Below are positions 1 through 8,139 of a DNA stretch of 64,000 nt, piece by piece. Under the pieces are notes generated by a model, which searched no databases, was not told the origin of the DNA, and saw only the letters and a program-made list of their open reading frames with translations. A program made the translations under genes and the position numbers. The stretch comes from Asanoa ishikariensis (GTDB lineage Bacteria; Actinomycetota; Actinomycetes; Mycobacteriales; Micromonosporaceae), in contig NZ_FNQB01000001.1 in the NCBI RefSeq assembly GCF_900107455.1, forward strand, positions 2,046,001 to 2,110,000. Direction: 5' to 3'. Numbering within the stretch: the stretch's first letter is position 1; every line of letters begins with the position of its first letter.

Positions 1-2485
1 CGACGAGGAAGAGACCGAAGAGGCCACCACCGAGCCGCTCGACACCGGCGCGGCTGTCGAGGAGCCGGCACCGAGCCGGCGCCGGCGTGTCGTGGCGGCC
101 CCGCTGCTGTTCATGGCACCGCAGCCCGACGACGAGCCGGTTGCGCCGATCCGGCGCACGCGGCGCACCCGAGGCGCTGCCGCTGAGGGCGTCGAGGCTC
201 CGGCCGTGGAAGAGCCGACCGCCGCGCCCGCTGTTGAGGCTGAGGCGGAGACCGAGGTCGCGGAGACCACCAGTCGACGGCGCCGGCGCGGGCGGCGTAC
301 CGGTGAGGAACCGGCCGTGGTCGAGGTCGAGGACACCGACGAGGCCGAGCAGACCGCGAGCGACGAGTCCGACGAATCGGACGACGACGAGCTCGACGAG
401 AACGGCCGCCGCCGTCGGCGCCGCGGCCGCCGAGGCCGGGGTCGGGGCAAGGGCCCGATCGACGAGGCGGACGAGGCCGAGGAGCCCGCGGCCGCCGCTG
501 TGGACGAGGACGGTCAGGACGACGACGGCGACGGCGACGGGGTGACCCGCCGGCGCCGGCGACGCCGCCGCAAGGGCGACACCGACACGAGCGCCGACGA
601 TGGCGTGCACACCGTGGTCCGGATCCGCGAGCCGCGTACCACCTCGGACGAGGTGCAGGGCGTCTCCGGTTCGACCCGGCTGGAGGCCAAGCGGCAGCGC
701 CGCCGCGACGGCCGCGAGCAGCGCCGCACCCGGCCGCCGATCCTGAGCGAGTCGGAGTTCCTGGCACGCCGCGAGGCCGTCGACCGCGTGATGGTGGTCC
801 GCCAGCGCGGCGACCGCACCCAGATCGCGGTGCTCGAAGACGACGTGCTGGTCGAGCACTACGTGACGCGGGCGTCGTCCGGCGCGATGGCCGGCAACGT
901 CTACCTCGGCAAGGTCCAGAACGTGCTGCCTTCGATGGAGGCGGCGTTCGTCGACGTCGGCCGGGGCCGCAACGCGGTGCTCTACGCCGGCGAGGTCAAC
1001 TGGGACGCCTCCGGCCTGGAGGGCCGGGCCCGCTCGATCGAGCAGGCGCTGCGCTCCGGCGACTCGGTGCTGGTGCAGGTCACCAAGGACCCGATTGGCC
1101 ACAAGGGCGCCCGGCTGACCAGCCACATCGCGCTCTCCGGCCGGCACCTGGTCTACGTGCCCGGCGGCAACGCGTCCGGGATCAGCCGCAAGCTGCCCGA
1201 CACCGAGCGCAAGCGGCTCCGCGACGTGCTGAAGAAGCTCATCCCCGAGGGCGCCGGCGTGATCGTCCGGACCGCGGCCGAGGGCGCCTCCGAGGACGAG
1301 CTCGCCCGCGACGTCAAGCGACTCCAGGCGCAGTGGGAGGACATCCAGGAGAAGGCGGCCGCCGGTGGCGCGCCGACACTTCTCTACGAGGAGCCCGACC
1401 TGCTGATCCGGGTCGTCCGCGACCTGTTCAACGAGGACTTCCGCGAGATCATCGTGCAGGGCAACGACGCGTACGAGATGGTCGACACCTATCTCGGCCA
1501 CGTCTCGCCGGACCTCGTGCCTCGCCTGCACCGGCACACCTCGACGGTCGACCTGTTCGCCGAGAAGCGGATCGACGAGCAGATCCTCAAGGGTCTCGAC
1601 CGCAAGGTGTTCCTGCCCTCGGGCGGCCACCTGGTCATCGACCGCACCGAGGCGATGACCGTGGTCGACGTCAACACCGGCAAGTACACCGGTGCGGGCG
1701 GCAACCTCGAAGAGACGGTCACCCGCAACAACCTGGAGGCGGCCGAGGAGATCGTCCGCCAGCTCCGGTTGCGCGACCTCGGCGGCATCGTCGTCATCGA
1801 CTTCATCGACATGGTCCTGGAGAGCAACCGCGAGCTGGTGCTGCGCCGGCTCACCGAGTGCCTGGGCCGGGACCGCACCAAGCACCAGGTCACCGAGATC
1901 ACCTCGCTGGGTCTGGTGCAGATGACCCGCAAGCGGATCGGTGCGGGCCTGCTCGAGGCGTTCTCCGAGACCTGCGAGACCTGCAAGGGTCGCGGCCTGA
2001 TCATCCACACGGAGCCGGTGCCGGTTAAGGGTGGCGTGGCTGGCGGTGGCGCCGGGCATACCCATGGCGCCAACGGCTCGAGTGGCGGCAACGCCGCGAA
2101 CGCTGGCAGCAGCGGTGGCGGCGGTGGCGGCGACAAGGTCAAGGCGGTGGCGTCCGCGCCGGCCGCTACCACCTCGGCGTCGTCGCGGCGGCGCGGCCGC
2201 AAGGCGGCGCCCGCGCAGGCCTCGGCTCCGGACACGGTCGAGCCCACGGTGGTCTCGGAAGACGACACCATGGGGTACGACCTGTCCCGCTACGACGACG
2301 TCGTGCTCGACCCGGTGGACGAGGTCGAGGCACCGACCGACATCGCGCCGGGCACCAACGGCCGGCTGGCTGGCACCGACGACCCGGACGCGGCCGGCGA
2401 CGACGAAGACGGCGAGCTGGCCGAGGCCAGCACCAGCCGTCGGCGTGGCCGCCGGGGTGGCACCCGCCGGCGCACCAGGCCGTAG
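1..2485 (+). CDS. rne: Ribonuclease E/G family endoribonuclease (5' end outside window)
   Basis: Endonuclease of mRNA decay and rRNA processing. The frame is open from base 2, so the N-terminus lies outside the window; about 827 residues are visible. The first ~260 visible residues are acidic stretches alternating with Arg-rich blocks (RRRRRRGRRGRGRGK), typical of the disordered arms of actinobacterial RNase E. Then come an S1 domain (VYLGKVQNVLPSMEAAFVDVG), the catalytic core with the metal-binding Asp motifs VVDVNTGKYTG (near base 1665) and VVIDFIDM (near base 1800), and the Zn-link CETCKGRG (near base 1975). The C-terminal tail is Gly/Ala-rich and ends in an RRRGRRGGTRRRTRP basic patch, probably for RNA binding. 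A strong terminator follows. Confidence 0.95.
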   Translation, partial: DEEETEEATTEPLDTGAAVEEPAPSRRRRVVAAPLLFMAPQPDDEPVAPIRRTRRTRGAAAEGVEAPAVEEPTAAPAVEAEAETEVAETTSRRRRRGRRTGEEPAVVEVEDTDEAEQTASDESDESDDDELDENGRRRRRRGRRGRGRGKGPIDEADEAEEPAAAAVDEDGQDDDGDGDGVTRRRRRRRRKGDTDTSADDGVHTVVRIREPRTTSDEVQGVSGSTRLEAKRQRRRDGREQRRTRPPILSESEFLARREAVDRVMVVRQRGDRTQIAVLEDDVLVEHYVTRASSGAMAGNVYLGKVQNVLPSMEAAFVDVGRGRNAVLYAGEVNWDASGLEGRARSIEQALRSGDSVLVQVTKDPIGHKGARLTSHIALSGRHLVYVPGGNASGISRKLPDTERKRLRDVLKKLIPEGAGVIVRTAAEGASEDELARDVKRLQAQWEDIQEKAAAGGAPTLLYEEPDLLIRVVRDLFNEDFREIIVQGNDAYEMVDTYLGHVSPDLVPRLHRHTSTVDLFAEKRIDEQILKGLDRKVFLPSGGHLVIDRTEAMTVVDVNTGKYTGAGGNLEETVTRNNLEAAEEIVRQLRLRDLGGIVVIDFIDMVLESNRELVLRRLTECLGRDRTKHQVTEITSLGLVQMTRKRIGAGLLEAFSETCETCKGRGLIIHTEPVPVKGGVAGGGAGHTHGANGSSGGNAANAGSSGGGGGGDKVKAVASAPAATTSASSRRRGRKAAPAQASAPDTVEPTVVSEDDTMGYDLSRYDDVVLDPVDEVEAPTDIAPGTNGRLAGTDDPDAAGDDEDGELAEASTSRRRGRRGGTRRRTRP

Positions 2486-2497
2486 TTTTCCGTTTCG

Positions 2498-2532
2498 CGC
2501 TGCCCGGCCACCTTTGTGGAGGCCGGGCAGCG
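2498..2532 (+). terminator. Hairpin terminator of rne
   Basis: A perfect 12-bp stem (CGCTGCCCGGCC at 2498-2509 with GGCCGGGCAGCG at 2521-2532) and an 11-nt loop sit 13 bases after the rne stop. There is no long T tract, as is usual in high-GC actinobacteria. Confidence 0.75.
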
Positions 2533-2655
2533 TCGTGTCCGGGGGTCGGGGCGCGTCCGGGGTCGGCGGCGGGTCCGGGGTCGGCCGAGCGGTGTTTGTG
2601 AATGCGCGTTAGGGTCGCGACAGCGTTCCGCCGCCACCCCCGGAGGACACCCCCC

Positions 2656-3213
2656 ATGCGCCTGCGCCGTCAGCTCGCCGTGCTCGCCGTATCCGTCGCG
2701 TTTGTCGCGGTGGCCGGTTGCTCCGCGGATGTGCAAGGCCGTGGCGACCCGACTCTGGGCACCCCGGGAGCGCCGTCGGCGTCCGGTGTCGCTCCCTCTT
2801 CTTCCACGGGTGCGGCCTTGCCTGACTCCTCCGCGGCACCGCAGCTTTCCCTGGGTCCCGTGCCGACCGGGAGGGCGGGCGGCAACGCGACGCAGGTCTG
2901 CGCCGATGTCACGAAGGCCACCGAGAAGGGCACGGCGGCGTACGTGCAGCAGCTCACCGCCGTCCTCCAGGCGCAGGGTAAGAACGACAAGCCCGGCGAG
3001 CAGGCGGCGGAGAAGCGCCTCGGCGCGGTGATGGCAACCTGGGCCCTCGACCTGCGCCGAGCGTCGGCGACGGCGACGGATCAGCAGCTCAAGACGACGC
3101 TGTCGCAGATGGCCGGCCAGATCGCCAAGATGACCTCCAACGTGGCGACCATCGACGACGCCGCGCTGGGCGCCATCCAGGATCGCCTCGAAACCCTCTG
3201 CCCGACGTCCTAG
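2656..3213 (+). CDS. Predicted lipoprotein of unknown function
   Basis: A 185-residue exported protein. The start is ATG 2656, preceded by GGAGG at 2642-2646; the frame is open upstream (ATG at 2602) but without such a site. Residues 1-20 form a signal peptide (MRLRRQLAVLAVSVAFVAVAGC) with lipobox VAGC, so it should be lipidated and anchored outside the membrane. A Ser/Pro/Ala-rich linker follows, then a mostly helical, Ala/Lys/Gln-rich domain with two Cys residues (VCADVTK and the C-terminal LCPTS) that could form a disulfide. I do not recognise a family. Its last codons and stop are part of a 35-bp tandem repeat shared with the convergent tetR gene. Confidence 0.8.
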   Translation: MRLRRQLAVLAVSVAFVAVAGCSADVQGRGDPTLGTPGAPSASGVAPSSSTGAALPDSSAAPQLSLGPVPTGRAGGNATQVCADVTKATEKGTAAYVQQLTAVLQAQGKNDKPGEQAAEKRLGAVMATWALDLRRASATATDQQLKTTLSQMAGQIAKMTSNVATIDDAALGAIQDRLETLCPTS

Positions 3214-3370
3214 CTCGCCGCGCGGAGTGCGTCTGCCCGACGTCTTTGCTCACCGCGCGGAGTGCGTCTGCCCGACGTCCTAGCTCACCGCGCGGAGTGC
3301 GTCTGCCCGACGTCCTAGCTCACCGCGCGGAGTGCGTCTGCCCGACGTCCTAGCTCACCGCGCGGGGTGC
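3201..3370. repeat. 35-bp tandem repeat (5 copies) at a convergent gene junction
   Basis: Copies begin with CCCGACGTC at 3201, 3236, 3271, 3306 and 3341; period 35 bp. Copies 3 and 4 are identical. Copy 2 changes CCTAG to CTTTG, copy 1 has one base different, and copy 5 drifts into the tetR coding end after about 25 bases. Each intact unit holds the last codons and TAG of the lipoprotein gene on the plus strand and, through the shared CTAG, the last codons and TAG of the tetR gene on the minus strand. The first copy is used by the lipoprotein gene and the last by tetR. Confidence 0.9.
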
Positions 3371-3922
3371 GACCGCGCCGTCGACGGTGCGGACCACCAG
3401 CTCCAGGACCTCGTGCCGGGACGCGCCCTGCTGGGAGACGTAGCTCCACCCGGCGTAGAGCTGTGACCACATCAGACTGGACAGCCACGGCGCGGGCAGG
3501 GCGATGTCGATCGTGCCGTCGCGGTGGCCCCGGTCGATCATCGCGGTGAAGCGGTCGTCGCAGCCGTCGTCAAGGATCGGCGTGGCGCCGCCCAGGCAGT
3601 CCGGGTCGGTGAAGATCAGCGACAGCAGGCTGCCGAGGTCGAAGTATTCCCGGCAGAGGCGCAGCAGCGCGTCGGCACCCGAGCCCTCGCTGAGCTTGGC
3701 ACTGGCGGTGGCCCGGTCGAGCCGGGAGGAACCCTCGGCGGCCACGGCCCGGAGCAGGTCGGACCGTTCCGGGAAGTAGCGGTGCAGCGTCGTGCGGCCG
3801 ACCTCGGCCGCCGCGGCGATCTCGCTCAGCGCGGCCGCCGGGTTCTGCCCCAGCACGTCGATCGCGGCAGACAGGATCGCCTGCCGGGTGCGGGCCCGCG
3901 CACCCCGTTCATTTTCCGGCAC
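3350..3922 (-). CDS. TetR-family transcriptional regulator
   Basis: A 190-residue regulator. Residues ~8-55 give a TetR HTH (TRQAILSAAIDVLG, then SEIAAAAEVGRTTLHRYFPERSDLLRAV). The remainder is a helical ligand/dimerisation domain. The start is GTG at 3922; no strong ribosome site is visible. The gene is divergent from an ABC exporter with only 72 bases between start codons, and that gap holds a perfect inverted repeat, so it probably represses the exporter and perhaps itself. The inducer cannot be read from the sequence. Its 3' end lies in the last unit of the 35-bp tandem repeat. Confidence 0.9.
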   Translation of the reverse strand: MPENERGARARTRQAILSAAIDVLGQNPAAALSEIAAAAEVGRTTLHRYFPERSDLLRAVAAEGSSRLDRATASAKLSEGSGADALLRLCREYFDLGSLLSLIFTDPDCLGGATPILDDGCDDRFTAMIDRGHRDGTIDIALPAPWLSSLMWSQLYAGWSYVSQQGASRHEVLELVVRTVDGAVAPRAVS

Positions 3923-3965
3923 ATCGTGAGGTTAGCAGTCTCAAATCGGATTATCGCTTGACTGA

Positions 3966-3987
3966 AGTGGAACACCTCCGTTCCACT
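3966..3987. promoter_or_regulatory. Inverted repeat, probable TetR operator
   Basis: AGTGGAAC (3966-3973), 6-base spacer ACCTCC, GTTCCACT (3980-3987): perfect 8-bp arms ending 7 bases before the exporter ATG. Position and symmetry fit an operator for the divergent TetR protein. The site would overlap the exporter's ribosome-binding region or leader. Confidence 0.6.
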
Positions 3988-3994
3988 AGAGCGC

Positions 3995-5770
3995 ATGACC
4001 GACCCGCCCCCGCCCCCGCGCCTGGCCCGGCTCCGCACCCTCGTCTCGTTCGTGGCACCGCACCGGCGCGTCCTGATCGCAGGGTTCCTGCTGGGCCTGC
4101 TCGGCAGCGCGGTCGGCCTGGCCCTACCCCTGGTGACCAAGTGGGTGATCGACACCCTCGGCCCGGCCGACACCTCGCTGTGGCGTCCCGTCGGGGTGCT
4201 GCTCGCCCTGGTGGTGGTCGGGGCCGCCATCTCAATGTGGCAGTGGGTCATCATGGGCACGGTCTCCGAGAAGGTGGTCCTCGACGCCCGGGTGTCGATG
4301 ATCAGCCGCTACTTCGCCGCCCGGGTCCGCGAGATCACCGGGCGCCCGAGCGGTGAGCTGGTCACCCGGGTGACCTCAGACGCTGGCCTGCTGCACAACG
4401 CCTCGGCCAGCATCGTCGGCCTGCTCAACAGCACCCTCGCCCTGATCGCCACGCTGATCCTGATGGGCGTGCTCGACATGGTCCTACTCGGCCTGACCCT
4501 GGCCTCGGTGGTGCTGATCGCCGCCGTGATGACCGCGCTGATGCCGGCGATCGCCCGAGCGCAGGAAGCGGCCCAGGAGTCGGTCGGCCGGCTGGGCGGC
4601 GCGCTCGAAGGCACCCTGCGCGCGATCCGCACGGTCAAGGCGAGCCGCGCCGAGCGACGGCAGACCGACCGGATCGTCGCCGACGCCCGCGACTCGGCCG
4701 CACACGCCATCCGCGCGGCCCGGCGCACCGCCACGGTCTGGACCATCTCGTGGACGGGCATCCAACTCGCGATCATCGTGATCCTGGGCGTCGGTGCCTG
4801 GCGGGCCGACCGAGGCCTGATCGAGGTGTCCAGCCTGATCGCGTTCCTCCTCTACGCGTTCCAGTTGATGGGCCCGGTCACCGAGCTCACGCAGAACGTC
4901 ACCAACCTGCAGGCCGGCATGGCCGCCGCGGCCCGGATCCGCCAGGTCGAAGCCATGGAGATCGAGCCCCTGCACCCCGCCGTCCCTTCCCCGGAATCGG
5001 GCTCCTCCGACCTGGCTCCGGTGCTGGAGTTCCGCGGCGTGACCGCCCGCTACGCGCCCGGCACAGAGCCAGCGGTGCGCGGCATCGACCTGGCGGTCCC
5101 ACGCCGCGGCCACACGGCCATCGTCGGCCCGTCCGGCGCGGGCAAGACGACGCTGTTCTCGCTGATCCTGCGCTTCCTGGAGCCGGAGAGCGGAGAGCTG
5201 CTGCTCGACGGGCGGCCCTACCAGTCCTTCACACACGACGAGGTGCGAGCCCGCCTGGCGTACGTGGAGCAGGAGACCCCCGTCGTCCCCGGCACGATCC
5301 GCGACAACCTGCTCTTCACCCACCCCGACGCCACAGAGGCCGAGGTCCTCTCGGTCCTGGCCGCGGTCCGCCTGGACGACAAAATCGATTCGCTGGCGGA
5401 CGGGCTGGACACGTCGCTGACGGAAAACGAGGTGAGCGGCGGCCAACGACAACGGATAGCCCTGGCCCGCGCGATCCTGCGCACACCGGAAGTCCTACTC
5501 CTCGACGAAGCCACAGCCCAGGTGGACGGTCTGACCGAAGCAGCACTGCACGACTGCATCCGAGAGCGAGCGGCCGTCGGCGCGGTAGTCACGATCGCCC
5601 ACCGACTATCAACGGTCCTGGACGCCGACACCATCGTGGTGCTGGACGAGGGCGGCATCCGAGCCCGCGGCACCCACACGGAGCTACTGGCCACAGACGC
5701 CCTCTACCGCAAGCTGGTAGAGGCCCTAAGAATCGCGGAAGCCAAGCCCGAACCCATCGGCGCCGCCTAG
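3995..5770 (+). CDS. ABC exporter half-transporter (permease-ATPase fusion, multidrug type)
   Basis: A 591-residue ABCB-type exporter. Residues ~20-310 form a six-helix membrane domain (starting VSFVAPHRRVLIAGFLLGLLG). The ATPase domain from ~345 carries Walker A GPSGAGKTT (~378), signature VSGGQRQR (~480), Walker B VLLLDEATAQVD (~500) and the switch His in TIAHRLSTV. One membrane and one ATPase domain means it works as a dimer, most likely a homodimer since no second half is adjacent. Divergence from a TetR gene suggests inducible efflux of a toxic or self-made compound; the substrate is unknown. The start is ATG at 3995. Confidence 0.92.
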   Translation: MTDPPPPPRLARLRTLVSFVAPHRRVLIAGFLLGLLGSAVGLALPLVTKWVIDTLGPADTSLWRPVGVLLALVVVGAAISMWQWVIMGTVSEKVVLDARVSMISRYFAARVREITGRPSGELVTRVTSDAGLLHNASASIVGLLNSTLALIATLILMGVLDMVLLGLTLASVVLIAAVMTALMPAIARAQEAAQESVGRLGGALEGTLRAIRTVKASRAERRQTDRIVADARDSAAHAIRAARRTATVWTISWTGIQLAIIVILGVGAWRADRGLIEVSSLIAFLLYAFQLMGPVTELTQNVTNLQAGMAAAARIRQVEAMEIEPLHPAVPSPESGSSDLAPVLEFRGVTARYAPGTEPAVRGIDLAVPRRGHTAIVGPSGAGKTTLFSLILRFLEPESGELLLDGRPYQSFTHDEVRARLAYVEQETPVVPGTIRDNLLFTHPDATEAEVLSVLAAVRLDDKIDSLADGLDTSLTENEVSGGQRQRIALARAILRTPEVLLLDEATAQVDGLTEAALHDCIRERAAVGAVVTIAHRLSTVLDADTIVVLDEGGIRARGTHTELLATDALYRKLVEALRIAEAKPEPIGAA

Positions 5771-5783
5771 CAACCCGGCCGGC

Positions 5784-5807
5784 CGGGTCGGCTCCGCCGC
5801 CGACCCG
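5784..5807 (+). terminator. Hairpin after the ABC exporter
   Basis: CGGGTCGG (5784-5791) pairs with CCGACCCG (5800-5807) across an 8-nt loop, 14 bases after the exporter stop codon. Confidence 0.5.
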
Positions 5808-6110
5808 ACCCGTCCGGCACCGTCCGACGGCTGCCCGTTCGGCCCGGACCCGCGCCGGTCCGCAAAGGCCAGGCGGCGCTACCGCGCGTTCAGGCAGGAG
5901 CGCGCTCCGTGCGGCCCTGAATCGATGCGCCGCCCGGTGAAGCGGGCTGTGGGGGTCGCCTCCGCTTCGCCGGCCGCGGCTTTCTGGCCGCCCTGCGGAA
6001 GCCGGCCATCGGCGCGCGCGAGCGGGCCGTTCTCGGCCGCTAGCGGTAGTGGCGCGCGCCATGCCTGCCCGCGCGACGCGAATGTGCTGTCACCTGTGGC
6101 GGCTTTCGCC

Positions 6111-6178
6111 GCCTCGGGCCGCGCGCCGCCTCGGGCCGCGCGCCGCCTCGGGCCGCGCGCCGCCTCGGGCCGCGCGCG
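6111..6178. repeat. 17-bp tandem repeat, 4 copies
   Basis: The unit GCCTCGGGCCGCGCGCC begins at 6111, 6128, 6145 and 6162 and is essentially identical in each copy. It lies just upstream of the 28-bp array. Confidence 0.85.
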
Positions 6179-6201
6179 ACCCCGCGCCGCGCCGCACCCG
6201 C

Positions 6202-6425
6202 GCCGCCCACCTCGCGCCGCGCCACCCGCGCCGCCCACCTCGCGCCGCGCCACCCGCGCCGCCCACCTCGCGCCGCGCCACCCGCGCCGCCCACCTCGCG
6301 CCGCGCCACCCGCGCCGCCCACCTCGCGCCGCGCCACCCGCGCCGCCCACCTCGCGCCGCGCCACCCGCGCCGCCCACCTCGCGCCGCGCCACCCGCGCC
6401 GCCCACCTCGCGCCGCGCCACACCC
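6202..6425. repeat. 28-bp tandem repeat array, 8 copies
   Basis: Units beginning GCCGCCCACCTCGCGCCGCG start at 6202, 6230, 6258, 6286, 6314, 6342, 6370 and 6398. The copies are nearly identical; the last differs slightly at its end. Because 28 is not a multiple of 3, the same DNA reads as a 28-residue Pro/Ala/Arg repeat in every frame, which explains the spurious long frames on both strands. It is not CRISPR: there are no variable spacers. Confidence 0.9.
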
Positions 6426-6563
6426 GCGCCGCGCTGGGATCCTGGCGGTCTGCGCCCGGGCCTGCTTCCGCGGCTCGCCGCGCGTTTTGGCGGCTTTGGG
6501 TTGGGACGTCGTGGGTTGGGTGAGGTCGTTGTGGTGGGGGCGGTCGGTCTTAGGCTGGGCGGC

Positions 6564-7049
6564 GTGAGTGAGATCGAGAGTCGACTGGCCGAACTCGGGT
6601 TGCGGCTTCCGGAGCCCATGCAGTTGCCGCCGGGTGTGACGTTGCCCTTCCCGTGGGTGCGGGTGCACGGTGGGCGGGTCTTCGTGTCGGGCCACGGGCC
6701 GTTGCTGGCCGACGGGTCGTTGGCCGGGCCGTTCGGCAAGGTCGGTGACCAGGTGACGCCCGAGCAGGCGTATCAGGCGGCCCGGCTGACCGCGTTGGCC
6801 GTTCTGGCCAGCCTGCGCCGCGAGCTCGGAGATCTTGATCGCATCACGGCCTGGCTCCGGGTCTTCGGCATGGTGAACACCGCACCGGGCTTCACGGGCA
6901 CGCCGATGGTGATCAACGGGTTCTCCGACCTCATCCTGGAGTTGTGGGGTGAAAGTGCCGGCAGTCACGCCCGATCCGCGGTTGGGCAGGCTGAGCTGCC
7001 GTTCAGCATTCCGGTCGAGATCGAGGCCGAGGTGGCCATCGACGGCTGA
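6564..7049 (+). CDS. RidA/YjgF-family protein
   Basis: A 161-residue protein of the RidA (YjgF/YER057c/UK114) superfamily, whose best-known members deaminate reactive enamine/imine intermediates. The start is GTG 6564 ([18 protein letters not shown]). The frame stays open upstream through the tandem repeats, but that extension is low-complexity and not credible. Recognisable are the [21 protein letters not shown] segment near residue 35, the helix with [20 protein letters not shown], and the [20 protein letters not shown]...[21 protein letters not shown] end. The form resembles the RidA subgroup with the GHGP motif. Substrate unknown. Confidence 0.85.
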   Translation: MSEIESRLAELGLRLPEPMQLPPGVTLPFPWVRVHGGRVFVSGHGPLLADGSLAGPFGKVGDQVTPEQAYQAARLTALAVLASLRRELGDLDRITAWLRVFGMVNTAPGFTGTPMVINGFSDLILELWGESAGSHARSAVGQAELPFSIPVEIEAEVAIDG

Positions 7050-7255
7050 CCCCGGCCCGACACCTCGGTAGGGTTGGGGCGGCCCCCGATGGGGTGAGCG
7101 TGGTCCCCGGGGCTGGTTTGGGGAGCCGGGCGGGGATGCCGTACGCTTGCCTGTGGCGCACTCCCGTGCGTCGCGTTCATGTGTGCCCGCCGATTGATCC
7201 GGCGCCGCGTGCAACGCCGAACGACCCGCCACGCAACGACAGGAGTCCGCGTCCC

Positions 7256-7570
7256 ATGTACGCGATCGTCAAGACCGGCGGCAAGCAGTACAAGGTCGCC
7301 GAGGGTGACGTCATCGAGGTCGAGAAGCTCGTCGGCGAGCCCGGCGACGCGGTATCGCTCGCCGCGGTGCTCCTCGTTGACGGCGCCGACCTGGTGACCG
7401 ATGCGGCGCAGCTTGCCAAGGTTTCGGTGTCCGGTGAGATCGCCGCGCACACCAAGGGACCGAAGATCCGGATCCACAAGTTCAAGAACAAGACCGGCTA
7501 CCACAAGCGCCAGGGTCACCGCCAGAAGCTGACCCAGGTGAAGGTCACCGGCATCACCAGCGGGAAGTAG
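7256..7570 (+). CDS. rplU: 50S ribosomal protein bL21
   Basis: A 104-residue ribosomal protein beginning [25 protein letters not shown], the family signature, and ending with the conserved [26 protein letters not shown] block. The start is ATG 7256 with AGGAG at 7241-7245. It is nine bases upstream of rpmA, the universal rplU-rpmA pair, so the two are surely co-transcribed. The ~205-base upstream gap (7050-7255) should hold the promoter; I cannot place it firmly. Confidence 0.98.
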   Translation: MYAIVKTGGKQYKVAEGDVIEVEKLVGEPGDAVSLAAVLLVDGADLVTDAAQLAKVSVSGEIAAHTKGPKIRIHKFKNKTGYHKRQGHRQKLTQVKVTGITSGK

Positions 7571-7579
7571 GCGTTAGCC

Positions 7580-7837
7580 ATGGCTCACAAAAAGGGTGCG
7601 TCCAGCTCGCGCAACGGTCGCGACTCCGCGGCTCAGCGCCTGGGCGTGAAGCGGTTCGGTGGCCAGGTGGTCAGCGCCGGCGAGATTCTGATCCGCCAGC
7701 GCGGCACCAAGTTCCACCCGGGTGACCTGGTCGGCCGCGGCGGCGACGACACGCTGTTCGCGCTCGCCCACGGTGCGGTCCTGTTCGGCACCAAGCGCGG
7801 TCGCAAGACCGTCAGCATCGTGCCGAGCGAGCACTGA
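7580..7837 (+). CDS. rpmA: 50S ribosomal protein bL27
   Basis: An 85-residue protein with the bL27 N-terminus [29 protein letters not shown] and core [24 protein letters not shown]. The N-terminal tail reaches towards the peptidyl-transferase centre. There is no N-terminal extension that would need Prp cleavage, as expected outside Firmicutes. It lies between rplU and obg. Confidence 0.98.
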   Translation: MAHKKGASSSRNGRDSAAQRLGVKRFGGQVVSAGEILIRQRGTKFHPGDLVGRGGDDTLFALAHGAVLFGTKRGRKTVSIVPSEH

Positions 7838-7866
7838 GACGGGGTAACCCCCACACCAGCAGTCGC

Positions 7867-7904
7867 CGAAGCGGGCCGCGGACCAGGTGTCCCGGCCCGC
7901 TTCG
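7867..7904 (+). terminator. Hairpin terminator after rpmA
   Basis: CGAAGCGGGCCG (7867-7878) and CGGCCCGCTTCG (7893-7904) form a perfect 12-bp stem with a 14-nt loop, 29 bases after the rpmA stop. This suggests obg is read at least partly from its own promoter. Confidence 0.75.
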
Positions 7905-8139
7905 CGTTGCTGCGAACCTGCCGGCGGCGACGTCCGACCTGATGCACGTCACGTCCGTGGCGGGCCTCGGGCGTCCGTTTCGGCCAGATCGGTCGGTCAC
8001 AATGGAAGAGATCGGTGACCGTCGGCGGACCTGGCAGCGAAGCGCAGCGAGCGCTCCCTGGCGGGAGCGACGGTCGCGCCCACGGCGGGCCCGAGCAATG
8101 TGATCGATGAAGCACTGAGCTAGTCGGAAATGAGGAGTC
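7905..8139. other. rpmA-obg intergenic region
   Basis: The rpmA-obg gap is about 300 bases including the terminator. I see no gene. It should hold the obg promoter. Bases 8060-8096 match a second intergenic site at 33963-33999 (dispersed repeat, listed separately). Confidence 0.6.
8060..8096. repeat. Dispersed 37-base intergenic repeat, copy A
   Basis: This segment, beginning GGCGGGAGCGACGGTCGCGC, matches 33963-33999 at 32 of 37 positions by eye. Both copies are intergenic. The second half (GCCCACGGCGGGCCC) can fold back on itself. Confidence 0.6.

Larger units (their letters stand above)
5808..6563. other. 0.75-kb gap with no supported gene
   Basis: No open frame here has a plausible protein. 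Frames stay open on both strands only because the sequence is extremely GC-rich and repetitive. The section 5860-6100 is unique GC-rich sequence; 6111-6178 and 6202-6425 are tandem repeats listed separately; 6430-6563 is G/T-rich on the plus strand. It could be an expanded spacer or hold an RNA gene that I cannot recognise. Confidence 0.6.

Noticed and set aside
6202-6425. CRISPR array
   Set aside because: Units are contiguous and identical with no variable spacers, and no cas genes are nearby.
5925-6563. N-terminal extension of the RidA gene through the tandem repeats
   Set aside because: The extension is Pro/Ala/Arg low complexity produced by the 28-bp and 17-bp arrays; the family start fits GTG 6564.
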